Notes: generated by a model not told the origin, from the letters alone. Counted from the stretch's first letter, positions 27,868-38,336 are shown. The stretch: 64,000 nt of DNA from Mycolicibacterium neworleansense (GCF_001245615.1 NZ_CWKH01000001.1:930001-994000), one strand, 5' to 3'. A program made the numbers and translations.

Positions 27868-29253
27868 ATGCTTGCGAACACCGTTTCCGATCGGGAGGCG
27901 GTGCTGGCTGTCTACGACGAGTACGACGCGGTGTGCGCGCAGATGGCCGCTCTCGAATACCGAGGGCTGAGCCTGCCTGAACTGCTGGAGCTGCAGTCCC
28001 GCCGCGAACGCCAAGTCCGGCGAGCGCCCGCGGTGGACCATGCCCTGTTGGCCGAAATCCAAACCCGTGCCACCCCGGTCGAGATCGGGGCGAAAAGTTG
28101 GGCCGATGTGCTGGCCATCCGGCTGCGCATCAGTACCAAGGAAGCCAAACGCCGGATCGACGAAGCCGCCGTCCTGGGCCCGCGCACCACTGTCACCGGG
28201 GAGTCGCTGGCGCCGGCATTGCCGGCTACCTCTGGCGCCCAGGCTGCCGGTGAGGTCAACGCCGAGCACGTGGCGGTGATCAGGAAGTTTTTCGCCAAGC
28301 CGCCTGTGCCGCTCGACGCGGCTACCCACGCCCAGATCGAGGCGGATCTGGCCCGCATCGCCGGTGGCAACAGCCCGGAAATCCTGAAACAGTGCGCCGG
28401 CCGGATCGCGTTCCTGCTCAACCAGGACGGTGACGAACCCGTCGACGACGAAAGCCCTTGCCAAGGTGAGATCTTCATCGGTCCTCAAAAGGCCGACGGC
28501 ACCACTGAAATCCGCGGCCGGCTCACCCCCGAAGCCCGCGCCACCATCCTCCCGATCCTGTCGCGCTACGGTGCTCCCGGCATGTGCAATCCCGCCGACG
28601 AACACCCCTGCACCACCGGCACTCCCAGCGCCGAGGCGATCACATCCGATACCCGCACCACCGCTGAACGCAACCACGACGCGCTGGTCGCGATGGGCCG
28701 CAGCGTGCTGTCTTCAGGGGAGCTGGGTGAGCACAACGGATTACCGGTGTCCATCGTGGTATCCACCACGCTGCGAGAACTGGAATCCAGGACCGGCACC
28801 GGACTGACCACCAGCGGCACCGAATTGCCGATCGGCGACGTCATCCGGATGGCCGCCCACGCCCACCACTACCTCGTGGTCTACGAGAATCACCGGCAGG
28901 TCCCGCTGTATCTGGGTCGCGCCAAGCGCGTCGCCACCCCCGGGCAGCGGATCGTGCTGCACAACCGCGACCGCGGTTGCACCCGGCCCGGCTGCACATG
29001 CTCGACCGACCGGTGCCAAACGCACCACGCCAAGGCTGATTTCCGCGACGGCGGGCTCACCGACATCACCGACCTCGCCCTGGCCTGCCCCAAGAGCAAC
29101 CGCCTCGTCCATGACAAAGGCTGGCGCACTCGCATCCGCGAGGACGGGCGCGTCGAATGGATCCCACCACCGTTGTTGGACACCGGCCAAGACCGCACCA
29201 ACCACTACTGGCACCCCGAAGACCTGTTCCAGCCACCCGGCGACGACCCCTAG
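27868..29253 (+). CDS. DUF222/HNH endonuclease-like protein (REP13E12 family)
   Basis: A 461-residue protein. The first ~300 residues match the DUF222 pattern (LAVYDEYDAVCAQMAALEY; ISTKEAKRRIDEAAVLGPR; GRLTPEARATILPILSRYG). The C terminus holds an HNH-type site: GCTRPGC, CQTHHAKADFRDGGLTD and ACPKSNRLVHDKGW. Mycobacterial genomes carry several copies (the 13E12 repeat family), some of which contain phage attachment sites. The gene is intact. Two DnaA-box-like repeats precede it. Whether it is an active nuclease or mobile is not known. Confidence 0.85.
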   Translation: MLANTVSDREAVLAVYDEYDAVCAQMAALEYRGLSLPELLELQSRRERQVRRAPAVDHALLAEIQTRATPVEIGAKSWADVLAIRLRISTKEAKRRIDEAAVLGPRTTVTGESLAPALPATSGAQAAGEVNAEHVAVIRKFFAKPPVPLDAATHAQIEADLARIAGGNSPEILKQCAGRIAFLLNQDGDEPVDDESPCQGEIFIGPQKADGTTEIRGRLTPEARATILPILSRYGAPGMCNPADEHPCTTGTPSAEAITSDTRTTAERNHDALVAMGRSVLSSGELGEHNGLPVSIVVSTTLRELESRTGTGLTTSGTELPIGDVIRMAAHAHHYLVVYENHRQVPLYLGRAKRVATPGQRIVLHNRDRGCTRPGCTCSTDRCQTHHAKADFRDGGLTDITDLALACPKSNRLVHDKGWRTRIREDGRVEWIPPPLLDTGQDRTNHYWHPEDLFQPPGDDP

Positions 29254-29277
29254 TCGCGGGTTCGGGGGTTCAACCCA

Positions 29278-30231
29278 TCACCCGTGCATCGGATTCCACG
29301 GCCGGGTGGCGATCAACTCTGCGTTCCAGGTGCCGGTTCTGACCAGCGCGGCCACTTCCTCACGGATGGTGTCGCCGATCTTCACACTGAGTTCGCGGGG
29401 CAGGTCGAGTTGCTCGGTGGCGGCCACACCGAGACGCTGGCTGAGGGCGGAACCCGCGATGGCCGCGAATCGTAAACGCCCATCATCGATTTCACGACGA
29501 CAGGCGGACAGGGGGAGGACGCCATAGGCGATTCCCGCCTCGATGATGCTCTTCATTGCGGCGACGGAATCGGTGGTCGCCCGGTGGCTGAACGTGACCT
29601 TGGTGCGCAACGCGGCGTTCTGCAGCGACATGCCGATGCCCGACGAGGATCGCGGCACCACCAGCGGTAATCCGACGACATCAGTGAACCCGACAGCGCG
29701 AGCGGGGTCGAGTTCCGTCTCGGGTCCACCGATCAGAAACAGCTGTTCGGTCAACAACTCTCGGTAGAAGACCCGTTCATCGGGCACCGGGTTGATGAGT
29801 GCCACATCGACCGCGCCTTTGAGCATGGCCTCCACGAGGTGGTCGGTGCTGCCGACGGTCACCGAAAATGTCGCCTCTGGGAAGACCGTGGACAGGCTGG
29901 CCACCAGTGGCGCGGCCAGCACGTCGACCGTCGTATCCGGCAATCCCAGTCGCAGCGTGCGGTCGAGCCGGGCCAACGGCGTGCCGGCGTATTGGACGGC
30001 CAGTTCCAGTTGCCGCAGAGGTCCGGCCGTCGAGGCCCGCAATCGCTCGCCGGCCTCGGTGAGCTCGACACCGCGACGGGTACGGGTGAACAGCGTGACG
30101 CCGAGATCCTCTTCGAGCAGTTGGAGCTGGCGGCTCAACGCCGGTTGGGCGATACCCAGTAGACCGGCCGCGCGCGTGATGGAGCGCTCCTCGGCGATGC
30201 GCAGAAAGTACTTGAGCCGGTGGGTGTCCAT
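29278..30231 (-). CDS. LysR-type transcriptional regulator
   Basis: A 317-residue LysR regulator. The N-terminal winged helix-turn-helix is at residues 2-60 (LKYFLRIAEERSITRAAGLL; AQPALSRQLQLLEEDLG), followed by a linker helix and a periplasmic-binding-like sensor (from about residue 92, LRLGLPDTTVDVLAAPLV). The ATG at 30231 is chosen because the DNA-binding domain begins right after it. It is divergent from a four-gene operon at 30353, the classic LysR arrangement, so it probably activates that operon in response to an intermediate. Confidence 0.92.
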   Translation of the reverse strand: MDTHRLKYFLRIAEERSITRAAGLLGIAQPALSRQLQLLEEDLGVTLFTRTRRGVELTEAGERLRASTAGPLRQLELAVQYAGTPLARLDRTLRLGLPDTTVDVLAAPLVASLSTVFPEATFSVTVGSTDHLVEAMLKGAVDVALINPVPDERVFYRELLTEQLFLIGGPETELDPARAVGFTDVVGLPLVVPRSSSGIGMSLQNAALRTKVTFSHRATTDSVAAMKSIIEAGIAYGVLPLSACRREIDDGRLRFAAIAGSALSQRLGVAATEQLDLPRELSVKIGDTIREEVAALVRTGTWNAELIATRPWNPMHG

Positions 30232-30352
30232 CACTTCGAGATATACCAGCCATCGAATATCGGCATGACTGGATCCCGAAATCGGTATTACCTCACCTCC
30301 GAGCCCCGGCCATAGCGTTTTCCACCGAAGCCATGGTGAGAGGAGACACCCC

Positions 30353-31228
30353 ATGACGGTCCACGATGACGCCGAGGCCATCGCGGCCTTGAATCTCGAC
30401 AGCCTGCCGCGCCACATCATCGACAAACGTGTCACCGAGTTGATGGATCTGTCGGGCCAGAAAGCCTTCGTCACCGGAGCCGGCGGCGACGGCCTTGGTC
30501 AGGCGATCGCCAACCGATTGGCCGGTCTGGGAGCCGATGTCGCGTTGATCGGGCGCACATTCGAGAAGGTCGAGCGCCGTGCCGCCGAGATCGAACAGCG
30601 GTGGGGCGTCAAAGCCCACCCGGTGAAGGCCGACATGTCGGACTGGGACCAGGTGCATGATGCGGTACAGATGGCACACGAACAGTTGGGCGGTCTGGAC
30701 ATCATGGTCAACAACCCCGTCATGGTGGTGGGAGGGCCGTTCGAGAAACACACCAAGGCCGACATCGACCACACCGTGCTGGGCAGCCTGACCATGATGA
30801 TGTACGGCGCTCATGCCGCGCTGGAATTCCTGCTGCCGCAAGGGTCGGGGAAGATCATCAACATCGGGTCGGTCGGCGGTCGCATCCAGCAGCGCGGCCT
30901 GGTGGTGTACAACGCGTGCAAGTCGGGTGTCGTGGGCTTCACCCGGAATCTCGCCCACGAAGTCGCCCCGCGCGGAGTGAACGTGCTCGGCGTCGCGCCG
31001 GGCATCATGATCAAACCGGAGATGATGGAGTATCTGCTCGACCCGAAGACGCCGGCCCATCTCGCGGGCCGGGGCGCGATCCTGGAGGCGATCACCACTC
31101 AGGTGCAGCTCGGCCGGGCTTCGCTGCCGGAGGAAGCGGCCAACATGGTCGCGTTCCTGGCTTCGGAGGCAGCAGATTACCTGTGCGGGCAGACAATCGA
31201 TGTCGCCGGCGGGCAATGGATGAACTGA
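30353..31228 (+). CDS. Short-chain dehydrogenase/reductase, first gene of LysR-linked operon
   Basis: A 291-residue classical SDR. Cofactor loop TGAGGDGLG is at residues 41-49 after an unusual 30-residue N-terminal extension. The catalytic set includes IGSVGG (Ser) and YNACK (Tyr and Lys). NNP replaces the usual NNAG. AGAGGAG lies eight bases before the ATG. It is followed one base later by the sulfotransferase gene. Oxidation or reduction of a hydroxyl/keto group on a lipid or ring substrate is expected. Confidence 0.88.
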   Translation: MTVHDDAEAIAALNLDSLPRHIIDKRVTELMDLSGQKAFVTGAGGDGLGQAIANRLAGLGADVALIGRTFEKVERRAAEIEQRWGVKAHPVKADMSDWDQVHDAVQMAHEQLGGLDIMVNNPVMVVGGPFEKHTKADIDHTVLGSLTMMMYGAHAALEFLLPQGSGKIINIGSVGGRIQQRGLVVYNACKSGVVGFTRNLAHEVAPRGVNVLGVAPGIMIKPEMMEYLLDPKTPAHLAGRGAILEAITTQVQLGRASLPEEAANMVAFLASEAADYLCGQTIDVAGGQWMN

Positions 31229-31229
31229 G

Positions 31230-32387
31230 ATGCCGACCGTCACGGACATCAAAACCCTCGCCGTCGAGCAGACCGGCCTGACGGACTTCGGCGACGACTC
31301 GTTCGAAGAGGGGCTGGCCATCCTGCTGTCCGCTCTGGATACCGAGGCGCGACTCAACCAGCGAGGTCAGGCATTCCTCTACCCGCGCATCATCGGATAT
31401 CTGGCCCAGCGATTGCAGGTCGAGGACTGGTACCGGCGTCACCCGGAGATCGATGAGTTCCCGATCGTGGCACCCGTTATCGGCCTGGGCCTGCCGCGCA
31501 CCGGCTCCACGGCGCTGTCGATGCTGCTGGCCCAAGACCCGGATGTGCGGTACCTGCGGCGATGGGAATCGTCGCAGCCGTGCCCACCGCCGTCGACCGT
31601 CGTGGGCGTGGATCCGCGGGTCCCTCCTGACAAAGGGGAGATGGTGGGCACCCGATACCACGTGCCCGCGGACGCGCATGGTCCCATGGAATGCCATGAG
31701 CTGATGGCTCTGGACTTCAAGTCGCACCTGTTCCAGTCCTTCGCCCAGGTGCCGGCCTACTCCACCTGGCTGGTGGAAAAGGCCGACCTGACAATGACTT
31801 TGGCATACCAGCGGCGGGTGATGAAGCTGCTGCAATGGGGTGAGCCCACCCGGCCGTGGCGGTTGAAGTGCCCGTCACACGTGCTGTGGCTCGACGCGGT
31901 CAGCCAGGTGTTTCCCGACGCGAGATTTGTCATGACTCATCGGGATCCGACTGATGTCATCCTGTCGGTGGCAGACCTGTATGCCGACATCATCGGTACG
32001 TTCACCGACCATGTCGACCGGCCATACATCGGCAGGCTCAACGTCGAACACTGGTCGCTGGGCATGGACCGGGCACTGCGGTTCCGGGAGGATGCCGCTG
32101 AGGACCGCTTCTACGACATCGATTTCCGGGCCATGCAGGCCGATCCGATCGGCGAGGTCACCGGTCTCTACAGCTGGCTCGGTCAGCCCGTGACAGACGA
32201 GTTCGCCGCCCGGATGGGCAGTTGGTGGACCTACGCCGCCGCCGAACGCGAAGCCAGTTCGCACGCCGACCCGGAGGCATTCGACATCGACCTGGACCAG
32301 GTTCGTCCCCGATTCGCCCGCTACACCGATCGCGCCGACCGCTGGACCACCCGGCCGGCCAGAACAGGAGTCCCACATGGCGATTGA
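31230..32387 (+). CDS. Sulfotransferase-family protein
   Basis: A 385-residue protein of the bacterial sulfotransferase family. The PAPS 5'-phosphosulfate loop GLPRTGST is at residues 87-94, and a 3'-phosphate-binding-type segment RFVMTHRDPTDVILSVADLY lies around 230-250. Such proteins transfer sulfate from PAPS to alcohol groups of lipids or sterols, although many mycobacterial members lack a proven substrate. The end overlaps the next gene by 11 bases. Confidence 0.82.
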   Translation: MPTVTDIKTLAVEQTGLTDFGDDSFEEGLAILLSALDTEARLNQRGQAFLYPRIIGYLAQRLQVEDWYRRHPEIDEFPIVAPVIGLGLPRTGSTALSMLLAQDPDVRYLRRWESSQPCPPPSTVVGVDPRVPPDKGEMVGTRYHVPADAHGPMECHELMALDFKSHLFQSFAQVPAYSTWLVEKADLTMTLAYQRRVMKLLQWGEPTRPWRLKCPSHVLWLDAVSQVFPDARFVMTHRDPTDVILSVADLYADIIGTFTDHVDRPYIGRLNVEHWSLGMDRALRFREDAAEDRFYDIDFRAMQADPIGEVTGLYSWLGQPVTDEFAARMGSWWTYAAAEREASSHADPEAFDIDLDQVRPRFARYTDRADRWTTRPARTGVPHGD

Positions 32388-33450
32388 CCTCACCGGCGGC
32401 ATCGACCCGTCCCGCGAATACGTGTTCGCCCAGCGCCCCGACAATCCGGAGATGCGGGACTCGGTGAGCTTTTGGACCGTGGATGACCGAGGCCGGATCG
32501 GGTTGCCCCGCATCGGCATCGAAGCGGTCGCCGCGAATTGGGACAACCACGAGATGCAGATCAACCTCGCGTTCCCCGACGGTCGGGTGTACCGCCTGCG
32601 CGACGGCGCGCCGTCCCTGCCGCCCGAGGGGCCCGAGGGCAGGCCGACAGTTCTGGGTGCGGGCGGGCTGACCTTCCGCTGCGTCGAGCCATTCCAGACC
32701 TGGACGATGACGTACGAAGGTAAGGCCGTCGAGACGTCGTCGGCCGATCTGGTCGCAGGCACGTCCGACGGCCCCCTGGTCGACGTCGCATTCCACGTCG
32801 AGGCGAACATGGCCGTCCCACCGTGGATCCAGGGGGCACTGCAGAAAGATGCTCGCGACCGTATCGACAACTCCGTGGAAGGCGACCTGATGGGTGGCCC
32901 CCGATACGAACAACTGTTCCGCGCGCGCGGGTCGGCGACGATCAACGGGGACAGCCAGGACTTCACCGGCAGCGGCCTGCGGATCCGCAGGCAAGGGGTG
33001 CGCAAACTGGGCAGCTTCTGGGGCCATGCCTGGCAATCGGCGATCTTCCCCAGCGGCAAGGCATTCGGCTACATCGCCTACCCGCCGCGCGACGATGGCC
33101 AGCCCACCTTCAACGAGGGTTACCTCTTCACCGGGGACGGCGACCTGATCCCGGCCCGGGCGGTGCAGGCGCCGTGGCTGACCAAACTGCAAGCACTGGG
33201 TGAGGACGTATCCGTCGTGCTGGAAACCGCCGACGGCACGGTGCACATCGAGGGGGAGACGTTGTACTCGACCCACGACATCCACCACAACGACAACACC
33301 TTCTCAGTGCGGGAGATGAAGAAGGAGAACCCGGACTTCCCGGCCCTCCAGCAGGCCGGTGTGCGCTACCGCTGGGACGGCGAGGAGACCTACGGCATGC
33401 TCGAGCGCTCGAATCCGATCGACAAGATCGACATCGATGCTCGGGCTTGA
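32377..33450 (+). CDS. DUF7065/DUF7064-like protein
   Basis: A 357-residue soluble protein, probably two beta-rich domains. The first (residues ~10-170) has SVSFWTVDDRGRIGLPRIGIE and TFRCVEPFQTWTMTYEG; the second (~180-340) has RYEQLFRARGSATINGD and FWGHAWQSAIFPSGKAFGYI. This matches a family of uncharacterised proteins labelled DUF7065/DUF7064, often found near SDR and steroid-type genes in actinobacteria. Its ATG lies inside the sulfotransferase end and the next SDR starts inside its own end, showing tight coupling. Function unknown. Confidence 0.7.
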   Translation: MAIDLTGGIDPSREYVFAQRPDNPEMRDSVSFWTVDDRGRIGLPRIGIEAVAANWDNHEMQINLAFPDGRVYRLRDGAPSLPPEGPEGRPTVLGAGGLTFRCVEPFQTWTMTYEGKAVETSSADLVAGTSDGPLVDVAFHVEANMAVPPWIQGALQKDARDRIDNSVEGDLMGGPRYEQLFRARGSATINGDSQDFTGSGLRIRRQGVRKLGSFWGHAWQSAIFPSGKAFGYIAYPPRDDGQPTFNEGYLFTGDGDLIPARAVQAPWLTKLQALGEDVSVVLETADGTVHIEGETLYSTHDIHHNDNTFSVREMKKENPDFPALQQAGVRYRWDGEETYGMLERSNPIDKIDIDARA

Positions 33451-34207
33451 GGGCAAGACGTTCATCATCGCCGGGGGAGCGACGGGTATCGGAGCCGGCA
33501 CCGCCAAACGACTGGCCGCCGAGGGCGCATCGGTGGTCGTGGGTGACGTCAACATGCCGGGTGCCAAAGCCACCGTCGAGACCATCACCACTTCCGGTGG
33601 TGCCGCCATCGCAGTCGAGTTCGACTTGGCCGATGACGATTCCGTTCGGCACCTCGTCGACACCGCGATCACGGAATTCGGTGCGGTCCACGGACTGGAC
33701 AACGTCGGGGCCGACCTGTCGGACAACACGCTGGGACGTGACACCACGATCCTGGACACCCCGTTCGAGGTGTGGCACCGCACCCTCGACGTCAATCTGC
33801 TCGGCTTCGTCCGCACCATCCGTGCGGTGCTGCCGCACCTGCTGGACCACGGTGGCGGCAGTATCGTCAACACGTCGTCGGGCGGGTCACTCGGGACCGA
33901 CCCGATGCACGTCGCCTACAACACCTCCAAGGCCGCGGTCAATCAGCTCACCCGGCACGTGGCGAACAACTACGGTGCCAAAGGCATTCGAAGCAATGCC
34001 GTGATGCCCGGGCTGGTCATGGGGGAGACCCAGGAACGGCAGAACGACCAGCAGATCCAGCAGATGTTCCTGATGGCGGCCAAGGTCACCCGCCTCGGTA
34101 GGCCCGCGGACCTGGCAGCAGTCACCGCGTTCCTGCTGTCCGACGACGCCGAATGGATCAACGGACAGACCTGGTACATCGGCGGCGCGTCACACATGCG
34201 TCAGTGA
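33437..34207 (+). CDS. Short-chain dehydrogenase/reductase, last gene of LysR-linked operon
   Basis: A 256-residue classical SDR. IAGGATGIGAGTA is the nucleotide-binding loop (residues 11-23), VVGDVNM follows the second strand, and the catalytic Ser, Tyr and Lys lie in NTSSGGS and YNTSKAAV. DNVGA replaces NNAG. The ATG overlaps the preceding gene by 14 bases. The two SDRs in this operon may act in sequence on a common substrate. It converges on aceA with a 25-base gap. Confidence 0.9.
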   Translation: MLGLEGKTFIIAGGATGIGAGTAKRLAAEGASVVVGDVNMPGAKATVETITTSGGAAIAVEFDLADDDSVRHLVDTAITEFGAVHGLDNVGADLSDNTLGRDTTILDTPFEVWHRTLDVNLLGFVRTIRAVLPHLLDHGGGSIVNTSSGGSLGTDPMHVAYNTSKAAVNQLTRHVANNYGAKGIRSNAVMPGLVMGETQERQNDQQIQQMFLMAAKVTRLGRPADLAAVTAFLLSDDAEWINGQTWYIGGASHMRQ

Positions 34208-34232
34208 CGCGGCACGAAAATCCGCGAGAGCC

Positions 34233-36515
34233 TCAGTCCTCCTTGCGGATCAACCGTCCCAGCGCCTCACGATCGGGTGCCAGCAGCTCGTCGATACGAG
34301 CCTGGTTCACGTCGGCGACGATGATCTCGCCGACCTCCTGATACACGTCGCTGAAGAGGCCGTGCGCCTTCATCTTCTCGGTCTGGTAGACGTTGTCCTC
34401 CGTCGGTGTCACGTAGTAGACGATCTCCGGCTTGAAGCGGTGGATCAGCCACACGTGGATCAGGTCCATCAAGCGCTTCTTGCGCAGTTTCTCGGCGAAG
34501 GTGTTCTGGTCGCGCACCGTCAGGATGTTGCGGCCGTGCCGGTCCTTGATCGGGTCGACGACGACATTGGCCAGCGGGTCTTCACCATCACCGTAGATCC
34601 CGAGGTCCAGCACGTCGGACCCGGCGCGACGTGGCCGTAGCTGCACGCGCAGCTTCTCGCCGATCTTGTAGTGGTCACCCCATATCGCCAGCCACTCTTC
34701 GAGCAGCTTCTTGGGCACCTCGGTCTGCACCAGATGCTGGTGCTGGGTGGAGCCGGCCCCCATGGCCTTGGTGGTGGCGGTACGGCCCGAGGAGGCGGCC
34801 AGGGCGGCGTCGCTGCGCGGCCCGCCGACCAGTGTTTGCGGTGTGCGGTAAGGAGATTCGACCAGCCGCATCTTGCGTTGCAGCCGGGCCAGGGCGAGCA
34901 TGCCCTCCTGCTGCAGGGAGGTCGCGAACTCCTCGCACGCCACGCCGTCGACCTGGTGGCCGCCATAGGTGATGAAGTTGAAGACGAACCCCATCTTGCC
35001 GAGCTCGGCAGGGAAGGCCCGCATCTCGTCATCGCTCATGCCGGTGGTGTCCCAGTTGAACGACGGTGACAGGTTGTAGGCCAGCATCTGGTCGGGGAAC
35101 TCGGCGTGGATCGCGTCGGCGAACTGTTTGGCATCGGCCAGATCCGCGGTCTTGGTCTCCATCCACAGGATGTCGGCGAACGGCGCGGCCGCCAGTGACT
35201 TCGCGATCGCGTACGGGATGCCGCCACGGACCTGGTAGTAACCCTCGGGAGTCTTGACGCGCTCGCAGTCCCAGGCCACATCGGCGCCCAGTTCGTGTGC
35301 CTTCTGCTGAGCGGTGTACAGCGATGCCCGCGCGGCGAAGGTGCGCCAGTCGGCGGCACTCATCGCCGCCGGCTCACCTTCGCGTTCCCGGAACTCCAGC
35401 AGTTCGGCGACCGCCTCGCCATAGGTGTTCAGGCCCGCATCGCTCTGCCACGCCTCGACGAACGCCGACTCCACCTTGTCGAACAGACCATCCACCGAAT
35501 CTCCTGCGGTGTGGCCCTCGACGGCCTCGGCGATGGTGTCCGTGATGCCCTTGCGTTCCAGCCAGGCCTCGGCGGTCGCATACTCACCGGCGGGCAGCGC
35601 GTAGAGCAGATGTCCGTTGAGCTCGGTGAGACCGAGGTCGTAGAACCGGCGCACCATCGCCAGGAAACACGACTTGTACGTCGGGACCGACAGGTTCGTC
35701 GCGCCCAGCAGGAACGGCTGATCGCGTTCGTCGGCGCGGCTGTCGATCAGGTTCGCGGCCTCGGCGTCGGTGCGCGCGACGATGATCCCGGGCACCCGCA
35801 TGACGTCCAACTGGAACCGGGCGGTGTTGAGCCGCTTGATCTGCTCATCCGAGGGCACCAGCACCTTGCCGCCCTGATGGCCGCACTTCTTGGTGCCGGG
35901 CCGCTGATCCTCGATGTGATAGCCCGGCACCCCGGACTCGACGAACCGGCGGATCAGGTTGCGCACATGCGGATCACCACCGTGACCGGTGTCGGCGTCG
36001 GCGATGATGAACGGCCGGTAGTCGACGGGTGGTTGCGCGCCGCGTTGCTCGGGAGTCATCCGCAGCCGCAGGTACTGCTGGTTGCGGTCGGCGGTCAGCA
36101 GCGCGCGCACCAGCCCGGCGGCTTCGTCGGGCACCTGGCTCAGCGGGTAACTGGCGAGGTCGGGCCCGGGGTCCTCACTGATCGACCCCTTGGCCGAGGT
36201 GGCCCACCCACCCAGATAGATCCCCCCGATGCCCATCCGTTTCATCACCACGGCCTGGCCCGGTGAATACGGTCCGAAGGTGGTGATGCTCTTCTTCTGG
36301 GCGAACAGCTCGCGAAGGTACGGATAGAACGCGGTGGCGGCCTCGCGGGCCACCGGATAGTCGGATGGAATCGTGCCGCGTTGCTCGGCGACCTGGCGGG
36401 CCGAGTACAGCCGGATGATGCCCTCGAACCGGGGGCTGTCGATGTAGGCCTGGGTGGCTGCGACATCGCTCTCGAAAGACGAGTCGGTCTGTGCGTTGGC
36501 TTCGATGGTGGCCAT
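34233..36515 (-). CDS. aceA: Isocitrate lyase 2 (long form)
   Basis: A 760-residue isocitrate lyase. The catalytic KKCGH motif is at residues 209-213 (Cys211) and the metal site ADADTGHGG at 172-180; the glyoxylate-binding GYHIEDQ precedes it. The length and the extra C-terminal domain mark the ICL2 type, about 766 residues in M. tuberculosis. It cleaves isocitrate to glyoxylate and succinate in the glyoxylate and methylcitrate routes, needed for growth on fatty acids. The ATG at 36515 has AGGAG eight bases upstream. In some M. tuberculosis strains this gene is split; here it is intact. Confidence 0.95.
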   Translation of the reverse strand: MATIEANAQTDSSFESDVAATQAYIDSPRFEGIIRLYSARQVAEQRGTIPSDYPVAREAATAFYPYLRELFAQKKSITTFGPYSPGQAVVMKRMGIGGIYLGGWATSAKGSISEDPGPDLASYPLSQVPDEAAGLVRALLTADRNQQYLRLRMTPEQRGAQPPVDYRPFIIADADTGHGGDPHVRNLIRRFVESGVPGYHIEDQRPGTKKCGHQGGKVLVPSDEQIKRLNTARFQLDVMRVPGIIVARTDAEAANLIDSRADERDQPFLLGATNLSVPTYKSCFLAMVRRFYDLGLTELNGHLLYALPAGEYATAEAWLERKGITDTIAEAVEGHTAGDSVDGLFDKVESAFVEAWQSDAGLNTYGEAVAELLEFREREGEPAAMSAADWRTFAARASLYTAQQKAHELGADVAWDCERVKTPEGYYQVRGGIPYAIAKSLAAAPFADILWMETKTADLADAKQFADAIHAEFPDQMLAYNLSPSFNWDTTGMSDDEMRAFPAELGKMGFVFNFITYGGHQVDGVACEEFATSLQQEGMLALARLQRKMRLVESPYRTPQTLVGGPRSDAALAASSGRTATTKAMGAGSTQHQHLVQTEVPKKLLEEWLAIWGDHYKIGEKLRVQLRPRRAGSDVLDLGIYGDGEDPLANVVVDPIKDRHGRNILTVRDQNTFAEKLRKKRLMDLIHVWLIHRFKPEIVYYVTPTEDNVYQTEKMKAHGLFSDVYQEVGEIIVADVNQARIDELLAPDREALGRLIRKED

Positions 36516-36633
36516 GTGTGCGCTCCTGAACTCGGGTACCCCAATCATTGCTGGCAAGTCGCGACACCGGAGCCGGTTGGGAGATTTCTCAGGACTGCCA
36601 TCTGCGGCCGGCGCAGGATCTAGGCTGCACCGC

Positions 36634-37029
36634 ATGTCGATCGACCGGGCCGCGCTGGCCGCCGGTGCCATCCGATTCGCGTCGGGCGTCTCGTTTCTCG
36701 TCGACCCGCAGCGGGCCGACCGGTTATGGGGCGGACGGGAAACCCCTGACGCCACCGCGCAGCTGATGTGGCGGTCGATGGGCTATCGCGATGCCCTGAT
36801 CGGCGGGCTGTTGCTCGCGGCGGGATTGCGCGGCAGGGACACCCGCGGGTGGTTCCTGGCCTCCGGCGGCGCCGACGCCGCCGACCTGCTCGGCGGCCTC
36901 GCGGTTCACGACCAGCTGCCCCGCTCTCAGCAGGTCATCGGCCTCGGCGGCGCGGTGGTCGGTATCGCGGTGGGGTTATGGGGCGCGACCCGCCGCCGGG
37001 AGCGCGCGGCGGGCCGGCCCGCGGGCTAG
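36634..37029 (+). CDS. Small conserved hypothetical membrane protein
   Basis: A 131-residue protein with about three hydrophobic stretches (residues 5-22, 49-66 and 97-116) and many small residues. [21 protein letters not shown] and [12 protein letters not shown] resemble the DUF4267 type of small membrane proteins. The ATG at 36634 is a judgement; no strong Shine-Dalgarno is seen. It is divergent from aceA and its end overlaps that of the MFS gene by four bases. Function unknown. Confidence 0.6.
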   Translation: MSIDRAALAAGAIRFASGVSFLVDPQRADRLWGGRETPDATAQLMWRSMGYRDALIGGLLLAAGLRGRDTRGWFLASGGADAADLLGGLAVHDQLPRSQQVIGLGGAVVGIAVGLWGATRRRERAAGRPAG

Positions 37030-38336
37030 TCCGAATCCCCAACCTGCTCGACGATGTCGCCTCGGTACCAGCGGGTGGCCATGAGATAGCAGCCCATCGC
37101 CAGCAGTTGCAGCACCGGCACCAAGATCAGGAGGGCCCGGCCCAGCGCGTGCGCGCCGAGATCCGGGGTCAGGGCGTCACTGATCAGGCCGGTGACGAAC
37201 GGTCCGACCGCGCCGAGGGTGGCATTGAAGAACAAGAAGATCGCCGATGCCGTGGCGCGCTGCTCGGGCAGCACCAGGCGGTGGATGGCCGCGATCGACG
37301 GCGCCATGTACGCGGTACCGATGACGTAGCTGAGCGCCAGGAACCACACGCACGCCAGGCGACTCTCAACGGTGAACGCCAAGACCGACGCCGGCAACAG
37401 CAGGGCCGTGGTCAGCACCACGATCCACAGCAGCCAGCGCGGGTCGCGCACGGCCAGCCGGTCGGCCAGCCGGCCCACGATCAGCAGTCCGAGAACCCCG
37501 GAGAGCGCGGTGGCCAGGCCGTATTCCAGTCCGACCTCGCCGAGCGACATCGAGCGGGTCCGCATCAGGAAGGCCGGGGAGAAGGTGGTCAGCGAGTAGC
37601 CGGCCGCCGCGATGAACGCCGTACCGCCGACCAGTGACAGGAAGCTGCGTTTGCGCAGCAGATCCCACCATCGGACCGTCGCGACCCGCTCTGAACGGGG
37701 CACCACCGGTAGCGCCTGACGTGACCCGACGACCAGCAGGACCAGCGGGGCGAACGCCACGCTGATCCCGCCCATCACCACGAATGCGGTTCGCCAGCCG
37801 AGATTTTCGGCCAACAAGCCGCCGCCGATGAGGCTGGCACCACTGGCCAGCGGGATCGCCAGGGTGATGACCGCCAGCGGTGCGGCGCGGCGGTGCTGGG
37901 CGAAATTGCGGGCCACGTACGCGTGTGCGGCCGGTGTGCTGCCGGCTTCACCCACCGCAACACCCACCCTGGTGAGCGCGAGCTGAAATCCGGACTGGAC
38001 GGCGCCACCGAGCATGGTCATGCTGCCCCACAGCGTCAGGCAGGCGGAGATCACCGCGCCGTACGTTCCGCGGTCGGCGATCCGGGCCACCGCGATGCCG
38101 AGCACTGCGTACACGATGAGGAAGCCGAACCCGTTGATCACCCCGATCGCGGTATCGGACAGCGCGAGATCGTGTTTGATGGGCTCGGCCAGCACCGCCG
38201 GCAAGAACCGGTCGACGTAGTTGAGGGTTCCGACCAGGGTCAGCAGCGCGACCGCGGCCCACGCCCGCCGCGGCCCGTGCACGTCGACCGGCCCGGGCGA
38301 CACGGTGGCCAGCGGCGCCGGTCCGACCTCACCCAT
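37026..38336 (-). CDS. MFS transporter
   Basis: A 436-residue protein with twelve predicted membrane helices. The first helix contains NYVDRFLPAVL, a motif seen in the spinster-like/anion:cation-symporter branch, and VARIADRGTYG stands for the conserved loop between helices 2 and 3. The ATG at 38336 overlaps the end of the upstream SDR by eight bases, so the two are co-transcribed and the substrate may be related to what that SDR acts on. Direction of transport is not known. Confidence 0.85.
   Translation of the reverse strand: MGEVGPAPLATVSPGPVDVHGPRRAWAAVALLTLVGTLNYVDRFLPAVLAEPIKHDLALSDTAIGVINGFGFLIVYAVLGIAVARIADRGTYGAVISACLTLWGSMTMLGGAVQSGFQLALTRVGVAVGEAGSTPAAHAYVARNFAQHRRAAPLAVITLAIPLASGASLIGGGLLAENLGWRTAFVVMGGISVAFAPLVLLVVGSRQALPVVPRSERVATVRWWDLLRKRSFLSLVGGTAFIAAAGYSLTTFSPAFLMRTRSMSLGEVGLEYGLATALSGVLGLLIVGRLADRLAVRDPRWLLWIVVLTTALLLPASVLAFTVESRLACVWFLALSYVIGTAYMAPSIAAIHRLVLPEQRATASAIFLFFNATLGAVGPFVTGLISDALTPDLGAHALGRALLILVPVLQLLAMGCYLMATRWYRGDIVEQVGDSD

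Noticed and set aside
27868..29253. Intein, group II intron or homing endonuclease insertion
   Set aside because: The HNH protein is free-standing, not inside another gene, and no intron or intein boundaries are visible.
30232..30352. Specific LysR binding site
   Set aside because: Only short dyads such as CCGA-AA-TCGG and chance T-N11-A matches were found; not strong enough to annotate.
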